From contig NZ_CP108383.1 of assembly GCF_035958815.1 (NCBI RefSeq), positions 8,122,001-8,186,000 of the forward strand: a DNA stretch of 64,000 nucleotides. The letters run 5' to 3'. This stretch comes from Nocardia sp. NBC_01327. Lineage in GTDB: Bacteria; Actinomycetota; Actinomycetes; Mycobacteriales; Mycobacteriaceae. Position numbers and translations under genes: made by a program. The notes beneath the pieces are model-generated. The model saw only the letters and a list, made by a program, of their open reading frames with translations, had not been told where the DNA came from and searched no databases. This document shows, one piece after another, positions 7,868 to 15,710 of the stretch; the stretch's first letter is position 1; each line of letters opens with the position of its first letter.

Positions 7868-9166
7868 ATGATGAGCCCGCGGTACTGGTTTCGATGGATT
7901 GTGGAGCAGGGCACGCCGCGGTACGTGATACGCGTGCAGGCCCGGCGCGGTGATCCGTTCGCGCGACTGGTCGGCAGCGCCGACGGACTACGCGATCCGT
8001 ACCCGTACCTCGAGGAGCTGCGCGGGCGCGGGCGACTGGTGCGCAGTCCGATCGCCTGGGCGACCGCGGACTACGAGCTGAGCCGGGCCATTCTGCGCGA
8101 CAACCGTTTCGGCATCTTCGGCGCGCAGGGCTTCGAGATGCCGTCGGCGGCGCGGCGGCGAATCGACGCGGCGCCGCTGCCGGCGAATCCGGTGCAGCCG
8201 CCGTCCATGCTGGTGCTCGATCCGCCGGAGCACACCCGCATGCGCAAATCGGTCTCCGCCGCGTTCACCCCGCGGGCGATCGGCCGGTTGCGCGATCGGG
8301 TGGAATCGGTGACCGCCGAACTGCTCGAGGCGCTGCCCGCCGACGGTTCCGCCGATCTGATCGAGAATTACGCCGCGCAGGTGCCGATCGCCATCATCGC
8401 CGAAATGCTGGGCTTCCCACGCGAATCCAGCGCGCAGTTCCTGAGCTGGGGTGATGCGGCGAGCCCGCTGCTGGACTTCGGCATCTCCTGGCGCACCTGG
8501 CGGCACGCGGCGACGGCCATGTTCGATATGGACGACTATCTGGATCGGCACCTCGCCCAGCTGCGCCGGGAGCCCGGCGACGACATCCTGAGCAGTCTGG
8601 TCACCGCGGGCGATCTCGACGACGAGGAGCTCAAGGCCACCGCGAGCCTGCTCATGGGCGCGGGCTTCGAGACCACCGTCAACCTCATCGGCAATGGCGT
8701 GGTGCAGCTGCTGGCGCATCCGGAACAACTGGCGCGGCTGCGCGCGGAACCGGAGCTGTGGCCGCAGGCGGTGGAGGAGGTGCTGCGGTTCGACGCACCG
8801 GTGCAGATCACCGCGCGCACCGCGCTGTGCGATATCGAGATCGCCGGTGTCACGCTGCGCAAGGGCAGCGTGATCGTCACCTCGCTGGCCGGCGCCAATC
8901 GTGATCCCCAGGTGTTCGAGGAGCCCGATCGCTTCGATATCACGCGCCCGAATGCCAAGGACCACTTGAGTTTCTCCAGCGGCATCCACACCTGCCTGGG
9001 CGCGAGCCTGGCCCGCATGGAAGCCACCTACGCGCTGCGCGCCCTCTTCGACCGCTTCCCGGAGATGTCCCTGGCGGGCGCGCCGGAGCGGCGGCCGCTG
9101 TTCACGTTGCACGGATACTCGCGCATGCCCGCGAATCTCGGGAAGCGGGCGACCGCAGCGGTCTGA
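7868..9166 (+). CDS. Cytochrome P450
   Basis: This 432-aa soluble bacterial P450 has all the core motifs. The I-helix oxygen-activation motif AGFETT is at 265-270, the K-helix ExxR is E304-R307, and the heme-binding loop FSSGIHTCLG places the ligand at Cys376. The N-terminus lacks a membrane anchor. It would hydroxylate a small hydrophobic substrate with electrons from a ferredoxin pair that is not encoded nearby. I start at the first of two adjacent ATGs (7868) behind AAGGGAG; an open frame upstream covers the TIGR03089 gene and is not real. Substrate is unknown. The gene is convergent with a carboxylesterase. Confidence 0.93.
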   Translation: MMSPRYWFRWIVEQGTPRYVIRVQARRGDPFARLVGSADGLRDPYPYLEELRGRGRLVRSPIAWATADYELSRAILRDNRFGIFGAQGFEMPSAARRRIDAAPLPANPVQPPSMLVLDPPEHTRMRKSVSAAFTPRAIGRLRDRVESVTAELLEALPADGSADLIENYAAQVPIAIIAEMLGFPRESSAQFLSWGDAASPLLDFGISWRTWRHAATAMFDMDDYLDRHLAQLRREPGDDILSSLVTAGDLDDEELKATASLLMGAGFETTVNLIGNGVVQLLAHPEQLARLRAEPELWPQAVEEVLRFDAPVQITARTALCDIEIAGVTLRKGSVIVTSLAGANRDPQVFEEPDRFDITRPNAKDHLSFSSGIHTCLGASLARMEATYALRALFDRFPEMSLAGAPERRPLFTLHGYSRMPANLGKRATAAV

Positions 9167-9185
9167 GCCGCAGTGCTGTTCACCC

Positions 9186-9268
9186 GAATCCACTGCACTG
9201 CAGCGGGATTCACGCCCGTAGGTGGGATCCACTGCGGCGGTGCGGGATCCACCGCGTCAGTGGATCCC
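9186..9268. terminator. Repeated GGATCCAC hairpins between convergent genes
   Basis: GGGATCCACTG (9224-9234) pairs perfectly with CAGTGGATCCC (9258-9268). The loop carries a third GGGATCCAC copy. Just upstream GAATCC and GGATTC form a smaller stem. The cluster sits between the P450 and esterase stop codons and probably ends both transcripts. Confidence 0.6.
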
Positions 9269-9277
9269 GTACCGCTC

Positions 9278-10837
9278 TCAGTAGAAGCCGACGACCTGGT
9301 CGCCCCAGACCGAATTGCGGTCACGGTCCGGATCGTCGACGATGCGGTCGGCATTGTCGATGACCAGCGTGTTGCGCGCGGCCGCCGTATAGGGCGGCCA
9401 GTGCTTGGACCCGTCCAGCGCCGCGGGCACCCCGTGCGCGCCGAATGCCGTCCAGCGCCGGATCATTCGGCCCGACACCTCCTGGGCGACCTTGCGCCCG
9501 CCGAGCCAGAAGGTCGGATCGTGTTCGAAGGAACCGAAATTGCCGAAGACATAGGGCAGTTCGGTGGCGTGACCGGCGCCCACCCGCGCCGCCTTCAACA
9601 TCGGGGTGGCGTGGTCGAAGCGGTACACCCAGGTCGGCGAATGCGCGGAGTGCGCCTCGGCCACCCAGCGCGCGGGCATGCGGAAGGCGGCATCGGTCGA
9701 CATGGTCAGCGCGCCGCGCGGGGTGCTGACGGTATAGGCGGAGGCGATCTCGGCGATCCGCTCCGGCGACAGTCCGGGATGCTCGGCGGCCACCCCGAAC
9801 AGCATCGCGTTCACCGCCTCGGGCGTGACCGGCATGATCGGCGAGCGGAACAGCCGGAACATGGACGCCTCGTCCTTATTGGTACCGATGATCAACGGCA
9901 CCCGGTGTGAGCGGCCCTGCTGGAAACGTTCGGACGGATAGCCGGGCAGCACATCGCCGTCCACCACCGGCACCGCGGCCAGGCGGCCCGGTTCCCTGGA
10001 GGGCACCTCGTCGAAGAGAATGCCCGCCGCGGTGACGATCTGCTCGACGGGCAGGTGCAGCAGTTCGGCCGCCCGCTCCGGCGGCAGTTCCAGCAGTTCG
10101 AGGTAGCGCCGGGCCACACCCGCCGCCCGTTCCGGACCGAAAACCGTAGTGGCGGGCGGTGATTGGGCAATGGCCCGATGGAACAGCCCGGCCGAGAGCG
10201 GTGAGGTGAGCAGCGCGGTCACGCAGCCCGCACCGGAGGATTCGCCGAAGAGGGTCACACTGCCCGGATCGCCGCCGAAGGCCGCGATATTGTCGCGCAC
10301 CCACTCCAGGGCGAGGATCTGATCGCGCAGGCCCAGATTGGTGGTGAACTCCGAGCCCAGCGCGGACAGATCCAGGAAGCCGAGCGCGCCCAGCCGGTAG
10401 TTCACGCTGACCACGATCAGATCGCCGACCTCGGCCAGCCGCCGCCCGTCGTAGATGGCCTGCGCCGCGGTGCCCAGGCAGAACGCGCCGCCGTGCAGCC
10501 ACACCATGACCGGGCGGGGTTCCTCGCTGGGGGTGGCCGGCGCCCACACATTGAGCCAGAGACAGTCCTCGCCCATATGCAGTCCGGAATCCACCGGTAC
10601 GAAGCCCGCGCTCTGCGGCGCGATATCGCCGAATTCGAGGCAATCGCGCACCCCGTCCCAGCGTTCCGCGGGCTGCGGGGGCCGGAACCGGTTCGGACCG
10701 GCCGTGCTCGCGGCGTACGGAACACCGCGCCAGACGTCGATCGAGCCCTGCCGGCGACCACGAACGTCGCCGTATTCGGTGCGTGCGATCGGTTGGGTGC
10801 CCTCGTCCGGCAATGTGTCGAATACCTGAGTGCTCAC
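9278..10837 (-). CDS. Type-B carboxylesterase/lipase
   Basis: The 519-aa protein is a full-length member of the carboxylesterase family (acetylcholinesterase-like fold). It has the EDCLWLNVW signature at 90-98, the oxyanion HGGA at 115-118 and the nucleophile motif GESSGAG with Ser200. The acid region is around NKDEASMF and the His region is GAGHATELPYVFG. No signal peptide is visible, so it is probably cytosolic. The start is a GTG preceded by a near-perfect AGGAGGT (in the DNA just above 10840). It would hydrolyse carboxylic esters of unknown origin. It is convergent with the P450 gene. Confidence 0.92.
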   Translation of the reverse strand: MSTQVFDTLPDEGTQPIARTEYGDVRGRRQGSIDVWRGVPYAASTAGPNRFRPPQPAERWDGVRDCLEFGDIAPQSAGFVPVDSGLHMGEDCLWLNVWAPATPSEEPRPVMVWLHGGAFCLGTAAQAIYDGRRLAEVGDLIVVSVNYRLGALGFLDLSALGSEFTTNLGLRDQILALEWVRDNIAAFGGDPGSVTLFGESSGAGCVTALLTSPLSAGLFHRAIAQSPPATTVFGPERAAGVARRYLELLELPPERAAELLHLPVEQIVTAAGILFDEVPSREPGRLAAVPVVDGDVLPGYPSERFQQGRSHRVPLIIGTNKDEASMFRLFRSPIMPVTPEAVNAMLFGVAAEHPGLSPERIAEIASAYTVSTPRGALTMSTDAAFRMPARWVAEAHSAHSPTWVYRFDHATPMLKAARVGAGHATELPYVFGNFGSFEHDPTFWLGGRKVAQEVSGRMIRRWTAFGAHGVPAALDGSKHWPPYTAAARNTLVIDNADRIVDDPDRDRNSVWGDQVVGFY

Positions 10838-10973
10838 AGGCCCACCTCCTCGTACTCCGTAAATCGAGGGTACTGGGTGCGGCGATACAGGCGGCGGTAC
10901 CCGTGATCGTGCGCGGCGTCGCAGGGCCGCGCGCGACGTCGCAGGTCCGGGCCGGGTGGTCTACCCTGGGCCG

Positions 10974-11195
10974 GTGCCGAGCTATGCGTACCGTTGCCGC
11001 AGTTGCGGCGATACCTTCGAGATGTCGCGCCCGATGGCGCAGGCGTCGGATCCGGCCGACTGCCCGCAGGGGCATGCGGACACCGTCAAATTGCTGACCA
11101 CGTTCGGAACGGTGGGCCGCGGCGGGAGTGCGCCGAGCGCGCCGGTCATGCCGTCGGGTGGCGGCGGCTGCTGTGGCGGCGGGGGCTGCTGCTGA
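10974..11195 (+). CDS. FmdB-type zinc-ribbon regulatory protein
   Basis: The 73-aa protein starts PSYAYRCRSCGDTFE, the typical CxxC zinc-ribbon opening of the FmdB family. The second metal pair is partly altered (DCPQGH). It ends in a Gly/Cys tail (two GGGGCC blocks), which is common in this family. I choose GTG 10974 because it gives the family's standard first residues. FmdB-like proteins are small and of uncertain role, first linked to regulation of amidase/formamidase genes. It is convergent with the SelW-like gene. Confidence 0.85.
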   Translation: MPSYAYRCRSCGDTFEMSRPMAQASDPADCPQGHADTVKLLTTFGTVGRGGSAPSAPVMPSGGGGCCGGGGCC

Positions 11196-11211
11196 TTCGC
11201 GCCGACTCCGG

Positions 11212-11228
11212 CCGACTGGACTAGTCGG
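11212..11228. terminator. Short hairpin at the convergent FmdB/SelW ends
   Basis: CCGACT (11212-11217) pairs with AGTCGG (11223-11228) around GGACT. It overlaps the stop codon of the minus-strand gene. It may be a weak bidirectional terminator. Confidence 0.35.
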
Positions 11229-11529
11229 TCGATTCGGGCTGCGGCTTCGCCTGCTCCGCATTCTTGTCCGAGTGACCGAGCGAGCGGTCGGGGGCGACCC
11301 GGTCCCGCACGCGCTGCTTGAGCACGGGGATTTCGGGAAAACCGCCGTCCGCCTTACGATCCCAGATCTGTTCGCCGTCCACGGTGATGCGGAAGACGCC
11401 GCCCTCGCCGGGGATGAGCGCCACCTCGGAGAGGTCGGTCGCGAAGGTGGTCAGCAACTCCTGAGCCATCCAGCTCGCGCGCAGCAGCCAGCGACACTGG
11501 GTGCAGTATTCGATCGCCACACGGGACAT
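11221..11529 (-). CDS. SelT/SelW/SelH (Rdx) family thioredoxin-fold protein
   Basis: The 102-aa protein has the Rdx-family beta-alpha-beta thioredoxin-like fold. The redox motif C9-TQ-C12 is directly after the first strand (RVAIEYCTQC), followed by the WLLRASWMAQELL helix and the GEGGVFRITVDGEQIWDR segment typical of this family. The selenocysteine position of the selenoprotein versions is Cys here. The C-terminus adds a Lys/Gln/Glu-rich tail. Start ATG 11529 is preferred because the motif then lies at residue 9. A thiol-redox role is presumed from the family; no partner is visible. Confidence 0.88.
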   Translation of the reverse strand: MSRVAIEYCTQCRWLLRASWMAQELLTTFATDLSEVALIPGEGGVFRITVDGEQIWDRKADGGFPEIPVLKQRVRDRVAPDRSLGHSDKNAEQAKPQPESTD

Positions 11530-11730
11530 ACCCGGCACCCTACCGTGGGTCGTGCGCAGGCATCGGCGGGCGGCCATTCACCCGGGCCGAATGCAGTTTC
11601 CACACAGCGAATTCCACAGTGCTGCCGGGTTTTTCGCATTTCGCAACAGTCACGTCCCGGCAAATCACTTCCTCTCGTACTTGTCGGTGCCCTGCGATAG
11701 AAATAGGGGGAACGAACGAAGGGGGCATTG

Positions 11731-14616
11731 ATGACCACCGCCTGGACCGCCGAGCAGATCGCGGCGCTGGCTCCGGATGCCGCATCGCTGACCGCCGCGC
11801 GCAAGCTGCGCGGCAAGTGGAGCGGTGGCGGGCAGCACGACACCGCACTGTGGGGACTGTGTCAGGGCAGCGGCAGCCGCCCGTATCAAACCGTCATCGA
11901 CACCTCGGGTCCCGCATACAAATGCTCGTGCCCGAGTCGCAAATTTCCGTGCAAACACGCATTGTCGCTATTGCTTTCCTGGTCTGCTGGCGAAATCGCC
12001 GCTACCGACACCATTGCCGATTTCGCGGGCGAATGGCTGGCGGGGCGTGCCGCGCGCGAAGCGAAAAAGTCCGTACCCGAATCGAATACGCCGCGCTCCG
12101 GTACATCCGCCACGGCCGATCAGCGCCGGGCCCGCGTCACCGCCGGCCTCGCCGATCTCGATATCTGGCTGACCGATCAGGTCCGCACCGGCCTGGCCCA
12201 GGCCGATCGCTCGCTGACCGCCTTCGAAACCGTGGCGGCCCGCATGGTCGACGCCCAGGCGCCCGGCGTGGCCGCCACACTGCGCCGACTGCCCCGCGCG
12301 GCGGCCCGCTCCGAATGGCCCCAGCTGCTGCTGCGGGAATACGCCCGCCTGCACCTGCTCGCCACCGCGCACCGCCGCCTCGAAACCCTCTCCCCCGCAC
12401 TGCAGGCCAGCGTCCGCACCCACATCGGCTACCCCACCCCGGTGGACGCGGTGCGCGCCGAACCGCCCGTGCGCGACCACTGGATGGTCGTAGGCCACCG
12501 CACCACCACCGAGGACGGCCTCTACACCCGCCGAGTCTGGTTGCGCGGCCGCACCTCCGCCCGCTGGGCCGTGCTCGTAGACCACCACTACGGCAGCCCC
12601 AGCTTCCCCCAGGACACTCCGCTCCCCGGCTACCAAGTCGACGCCGACCTGCACTACTACCCCGCCTCCACCCCCCTCCGCGCCCTCTGGGGCGCCCGCC
12701 ACACCCACCCCGAACCCTTCACCACCATCCCGCAATCGTGCGATATCGCGGGAGCGCTGGAGGAGCAGGCGCGGGCGGTGGGGGCGGATCCGTTTGCGCG
12801 GGCGTGGCCGGTGGTGTTGGCGGAGGTGGTGCCGGTGCGGGACGAAAGTGGGTGGTATCTGGCGGAATCGGATTCGACGGCGGTGCCGATCGCAGTTGCG
12901 GACGGGGAGCCGTGGCGGCTGCTGGGATTGTCGGGTGGGCATGCGCTGACCGTGGTCGGGGAGTGGACGGCGGACGGGCTGGTGCCGGTTGCGGCGCTGC
13001 AGGACGGGGATGTGGTGGACATCGGTGTGGCGGAGGGGACCACATACGGTGTGCCGGGCGGGTCGGCGCGGTCCGATGCGGGGAGTACGGGACTGGTATC
13101 GGCCGCGCTGGTCGGGACGGCGCGGCGGGGGGTGGACCGGGCCGGGCTGGCCGGACCGGTGGCAGCGGCGGCCGCGCGGCTGACGGGTGATCCGGCGGCC
13201 GATCTACTCGAAACCGTTGCGCTGCACGACTGTTTCGCACGGGGCGGGATCAGCACCGGCTCGGTGGAATTGCCCACGGTCGCGGAGGACGATGAGCGCG
13301 CTCGATTGCCGGTGGCGGCCGGGGCGCGGCTGGCGGAACTGCTCGCCGATAATTCGCCGTTCCTGGACGAGTGGCTCGCGGTGGCCGGGGAACGGGACCT
13401 CCGGGCTCCGGACGCGCTGGCCGGCGTACTGCTCGAGCGCGCGAAAGCGCTTGCGGCCCATCGAGAACCGCTGCTGCAGCTGGCCGGTGCGCGGGGGCGC
13501 TGGCTCGCCGCGCAGCATCCGGGCTGGCGCACGCTGGTGCGCGCCGCGGTGGAGGACGAGTCGGTGTGGTCGCACGGCCGCGCCGCCGAACGGCGAATGT
13601 GGCTGGTGCAGTTGCGCCGTCGTGATCCGGCGGCCGCGCTGGCGGCGCTCACCGGTTCGTGGGGCACCGAATCCGGGCCCGGCAAATCGGAGCTGCTGGC
13701 GGTGCTCGCCGACGGACTCTCGCTCGCGGATGAGGCATTGCTCGAATCCGCGCTGGACGATCGCCGGGCCGAGGTGCGCCGCACGGCGGCGGATCTGCTG
13801 GGCCGCCTGCCCGATTCGGCCTTCGCGCAGCGCATGACCGAGCGCGCCGGCGCCTGGCTGACCTTCGGACGGCGGCTGCGGCGGCCGGAGCTCACCACTA
13901 CCGGTCCGGGTGTGCTCGACGATGCCGCCCGCCGCGACGGCATCGGAGATTCCTTCGGCTACACCGCCTATTCGGCCACCGCCTATCGCGCCGACGGCGC
14001 ACCCGATCTGGCCGCCGAATGGCTGCACCGGGTGGTGGCCGCCACCCCGCTGCGGCACTGGGAGCGGGTTCTCGGCCCGCCCGAACAGGCGGTGCGCACG
14101 GCCATGACCGAAACCATGCGCGGCGCCATGTTCGCGGGATGGTCCGATGCCGCACTGGCACAGCGGGATTCGTCCTGGGCGCAGGCGCTGTTCGCGGCCT
14201 TCGCCGCCCAGGAGGCGGGCGAGTCCGACAGTGAGAAACTGCGCGAACTCTTCGCCCTGCAACCGCTCGATGATCAGATCCGGCATCTGCGCCGGCTGGA
14301 CAGCAGCTGGCTCGCCGAAATCGAATCCCTGCTGCGCGCCATGCCGGCGCCCTGGCCCGGCCCGCTGGCCGAACACGTGCTGCGCCTGCTGCTGGACCGC
14401 GCGCAGCTCTGCGCCGACCGCCCGGGCGCGCCCAGTCTGGTCCCGGGTTCCTATCGCACCCTGTTCCGCGCCGCCTCCTCCCACTTCCCGGTGACCGCCG
14501 CCGACATGGTGACCGGTATCGCCCGCAAATGCGGAGATCCCTACTGGGAGCAGGCCTTCGACCAACTCGCCCACGACCTCATTCACCGTAAGACAATGCT
14601 CGAGGAGCTGATGTGA
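11731..14616 (+). CDS. SWIM zinc finger protein, first gene of AAA-VWA operon
   Basis: The 961-aa protein carries one SWIM zinc finger near its start, with Cys65, Cys67, Cys74 and His76 in the CxCx(n)CxH pattern (YKCSCPSRKFPCKH). SWIM fingers bind DNA or proteins. The long remainder is helical, Ala/Leu/Arg-rich and has HEAT-like segments around 640-700 (SALDDRRAEVRRTAADLLGR). I start at ATG 11731 behind a GGGGG run; a TTG one codon earlier is possible. Its stop codon overlaps the next start (GTG 14613). The four genes 11731-19098 all overlap, so they are one translationally coupled unit. The protein is probably the target-recognition or scaffold subunit, but this is inferred. Confidence 0.88.
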   Translation: MTTAWTAEQIAALAPDAASLTAARKLRGKWSGGGQHDTALWGLCQGSGSRPYQTVIDTSGPAYKCSCPSRKFPCKHALSLLLSWSAGEIAATDTIADFAGEWLAGRAAREAKKSVPESNTPRSGTSATADQRRARVTAGLADLDIWLTDQVRTGLAQADRSLTAFETVAARMVDAQAPGVAATLRRLPRAAARSEWPQLLLREYARLHLLATAHRRLETLSPALQASVRTHIGYPTPVDAVRAEPPVRDHWMVVGHRTTTEDGLYTRRVWLRGRTSARWAVLVDHHYGSPSFPQDTPLPGYQVDADLHYYPASTPLRALWGARHTHPEPFTTIPQSCDIAGALEEQARAVGADPFARAWPVVLAEVVPVRDESGWYLAESDSTAVPIAVADGEPWRLLGLSGGHALTVVGEWTADGLVPVAALQDGDVVDIGVAEGTTYGVPGGSARSDAGSTGLVSAALVGTARRGVDRAGLAGPVAAAAARLTGDPAADLLETVALHDCFARGGISTGSVELPTVAEDDERARLPVAAGARLAELLADNSPFLDEWLAVAGERDLRAPDALAGVLLERAKALAAHREPLLQLAGARGRWLAAQHPGWRTLVRAAVEDESVWSHGRAAERRMWLVQLRRRDPAAALAALTGSWGTESGPGKSELLAVLADGLSLADEALLESALDDRRAEVRRTAADLLGRLPDSAFAQRMTERAGAWLTFGRRLRRPELTTTGPGVLDDAARRDGIGDSFGYTAYSATAYRADGAPDLAAEWLHRVVAATPLRHWERVLGPPEQAVRTAMTETMRGAMFAGWSDAALAQRDSSWAQALFAAFAAQEAGESDSEKLRELFALQPLDDQIRHLRRLDSSWLAEIESLLRAMPAPWPGPLAEHVLRLLLDRAQLCADRPGAPSLVPGSYRTLFRAASSHFPVTAADMVTGIARKCGDPYWEQAFDQLAHDLIHRKTMLEELM

Positions 14617-15710
14617 GCACCATTCAGGAGCAGGACGCCCTGCTGCGCCCGCACGCCGAACAGGCCTTCGCCGACGAACTGGCCGCACTGGCCAAAACCG
14701 ATGATCGCCCGCGCCCGCCCTCCTGGCAGCTCTCCCCCTGGGCCGTGGTCACCTATCTGCTGGGCGGAACCCTGTCCGACGGCACCGTGATCAGCCCCAA
14801 ATACGTGGGCTCGCGCCGCCTCATGGAGGTCGCGGTCGCCACCCTCGCCACCGATCGGGCGCTGCTGCTGCTCGGGGTGCCCGGCACCGCGAAAACCTGG
14901 GTGTCCGAACACCTTGCGGCCGCCGTCTCCGGAAGGTCCACACTGCTGGTGCAGGGCACCTCCGGCACCGCGGAGGAGGCCATTCGCTACGGCTGGAACT
15001 ACGCGCGCCTGCTGGCGGAGGGTCCGAGCGAGGCCGCCCTGGTGCCCTCGCCGATCATGACCGCCATGCGCGCCGGTTCCATCGCCCGGCTGGAGGAGCT
15101 CACCCGCATTCCCTCGGATGTGCAGGACGCGCTCATCACCGTGCTCTCGGAGAAGACGCTGCCGGTGCCGGAGCTGGGCACGGAAGTGCAGGCGGCCAAG
15201 GGTTTCAATGTCATCGCCACCGCCAATGACCGCGATCGCGGCGTCAACGAGCTGTCCTCCGCGCTGCGGCGGCGCTTCAATACCGTGATCCTGCCACTGC
15301 CGGCCGGGGAGGACGAGGAGGTCTCCATCGTCACCCGCCGGGTCGAACAGCTCGGTGTCGCACTGGAATTGCCCGCCGTGCCCGCCGCCGCCGAAGAGGT
15401 GCGACGCGTGGTCCGGGTCTTCCGCGAGCTGCGCTCGGGGATGACCGCCGACGGCCGCACCAAACTGAAGTCGCCGTCCGGCACGCTCTCCACGGCCGAG
15501 GCGATCTCGGTGATCACCAATGGTCTGGCCCTGGCCGCGCACTTCGGTGACGGTGTGCTGCGGCCCTCGGATATCGCGGGTGCGGTGCTGGGCGCGATCA
15601 TCAAGGATCCGGTCGCCGATGCCGTGGTGTGGACCGAATACCTGGAAGCCGTGGTGCGCCAGCGTCCCGACTGGGCCGACTTCTACCGGGCCTGCCGCGA
15701 GGTGAGCTGA
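14613..15710 (+). CDS. MoxR-like AAA+ ATPase
   Basis: The 365-aa protein is a AAA+ ATPase of the MoxR type. It has Walker A GVPGTAKT at 88-95, an acidic Walker-B-like ARLEEL segment, sensor-1 FNVIATAND and an arginine-rich finger region SSALRRRFN. MoxR ATPases act as chaperones that remodel or insert cofactors into partner proteins, together with VWA proteins. GTG start overlaps the SWIM stop by four bases, and the stop overlaps the DUF5682 start by one base. In this operon it is the motor that should act with the VWA protein encoded last. Confidence 0.92.
   Translation: MSTIQEQDALLRPHAEQAFADELAALAKTDDRPRPPSWQLSPWAVVTYLLGGTLSDGTVISPKYVGSRRLMEVAVATLATDRALLLLGVPGTAKTWVSEHLAAAVSGRSTLLVQGTSGTAEEAIRYGWNYARLLAEGPSEAALVPSPIMTAMRAGSIARLEELTRIPSDVQDALITVLSEKTLPVPELGTEVQAAKGFNVIATANDRDRGVNELSSALRRRFNTVILPLPAGEDEEVSIVTRRVEQLGVALELPAVPAAAEEVRRVVRVFRELRSGMTADGRTKLKSPSGTLSTAEAISVITNGLALAAHFGDGVLRPSDIAGAVLGAIIKDPVADAVVWTEYLEAVVRQRPDWADFYRACREVS

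Noticed and set aside
11974-13943. Long minus-strand frames within the SWIM protein gene
   Set aside because: They are antisense shadows rich in Arg, Ser and Pro without domains, while the plus strand has a SWIM finger and overlapping operon structure.
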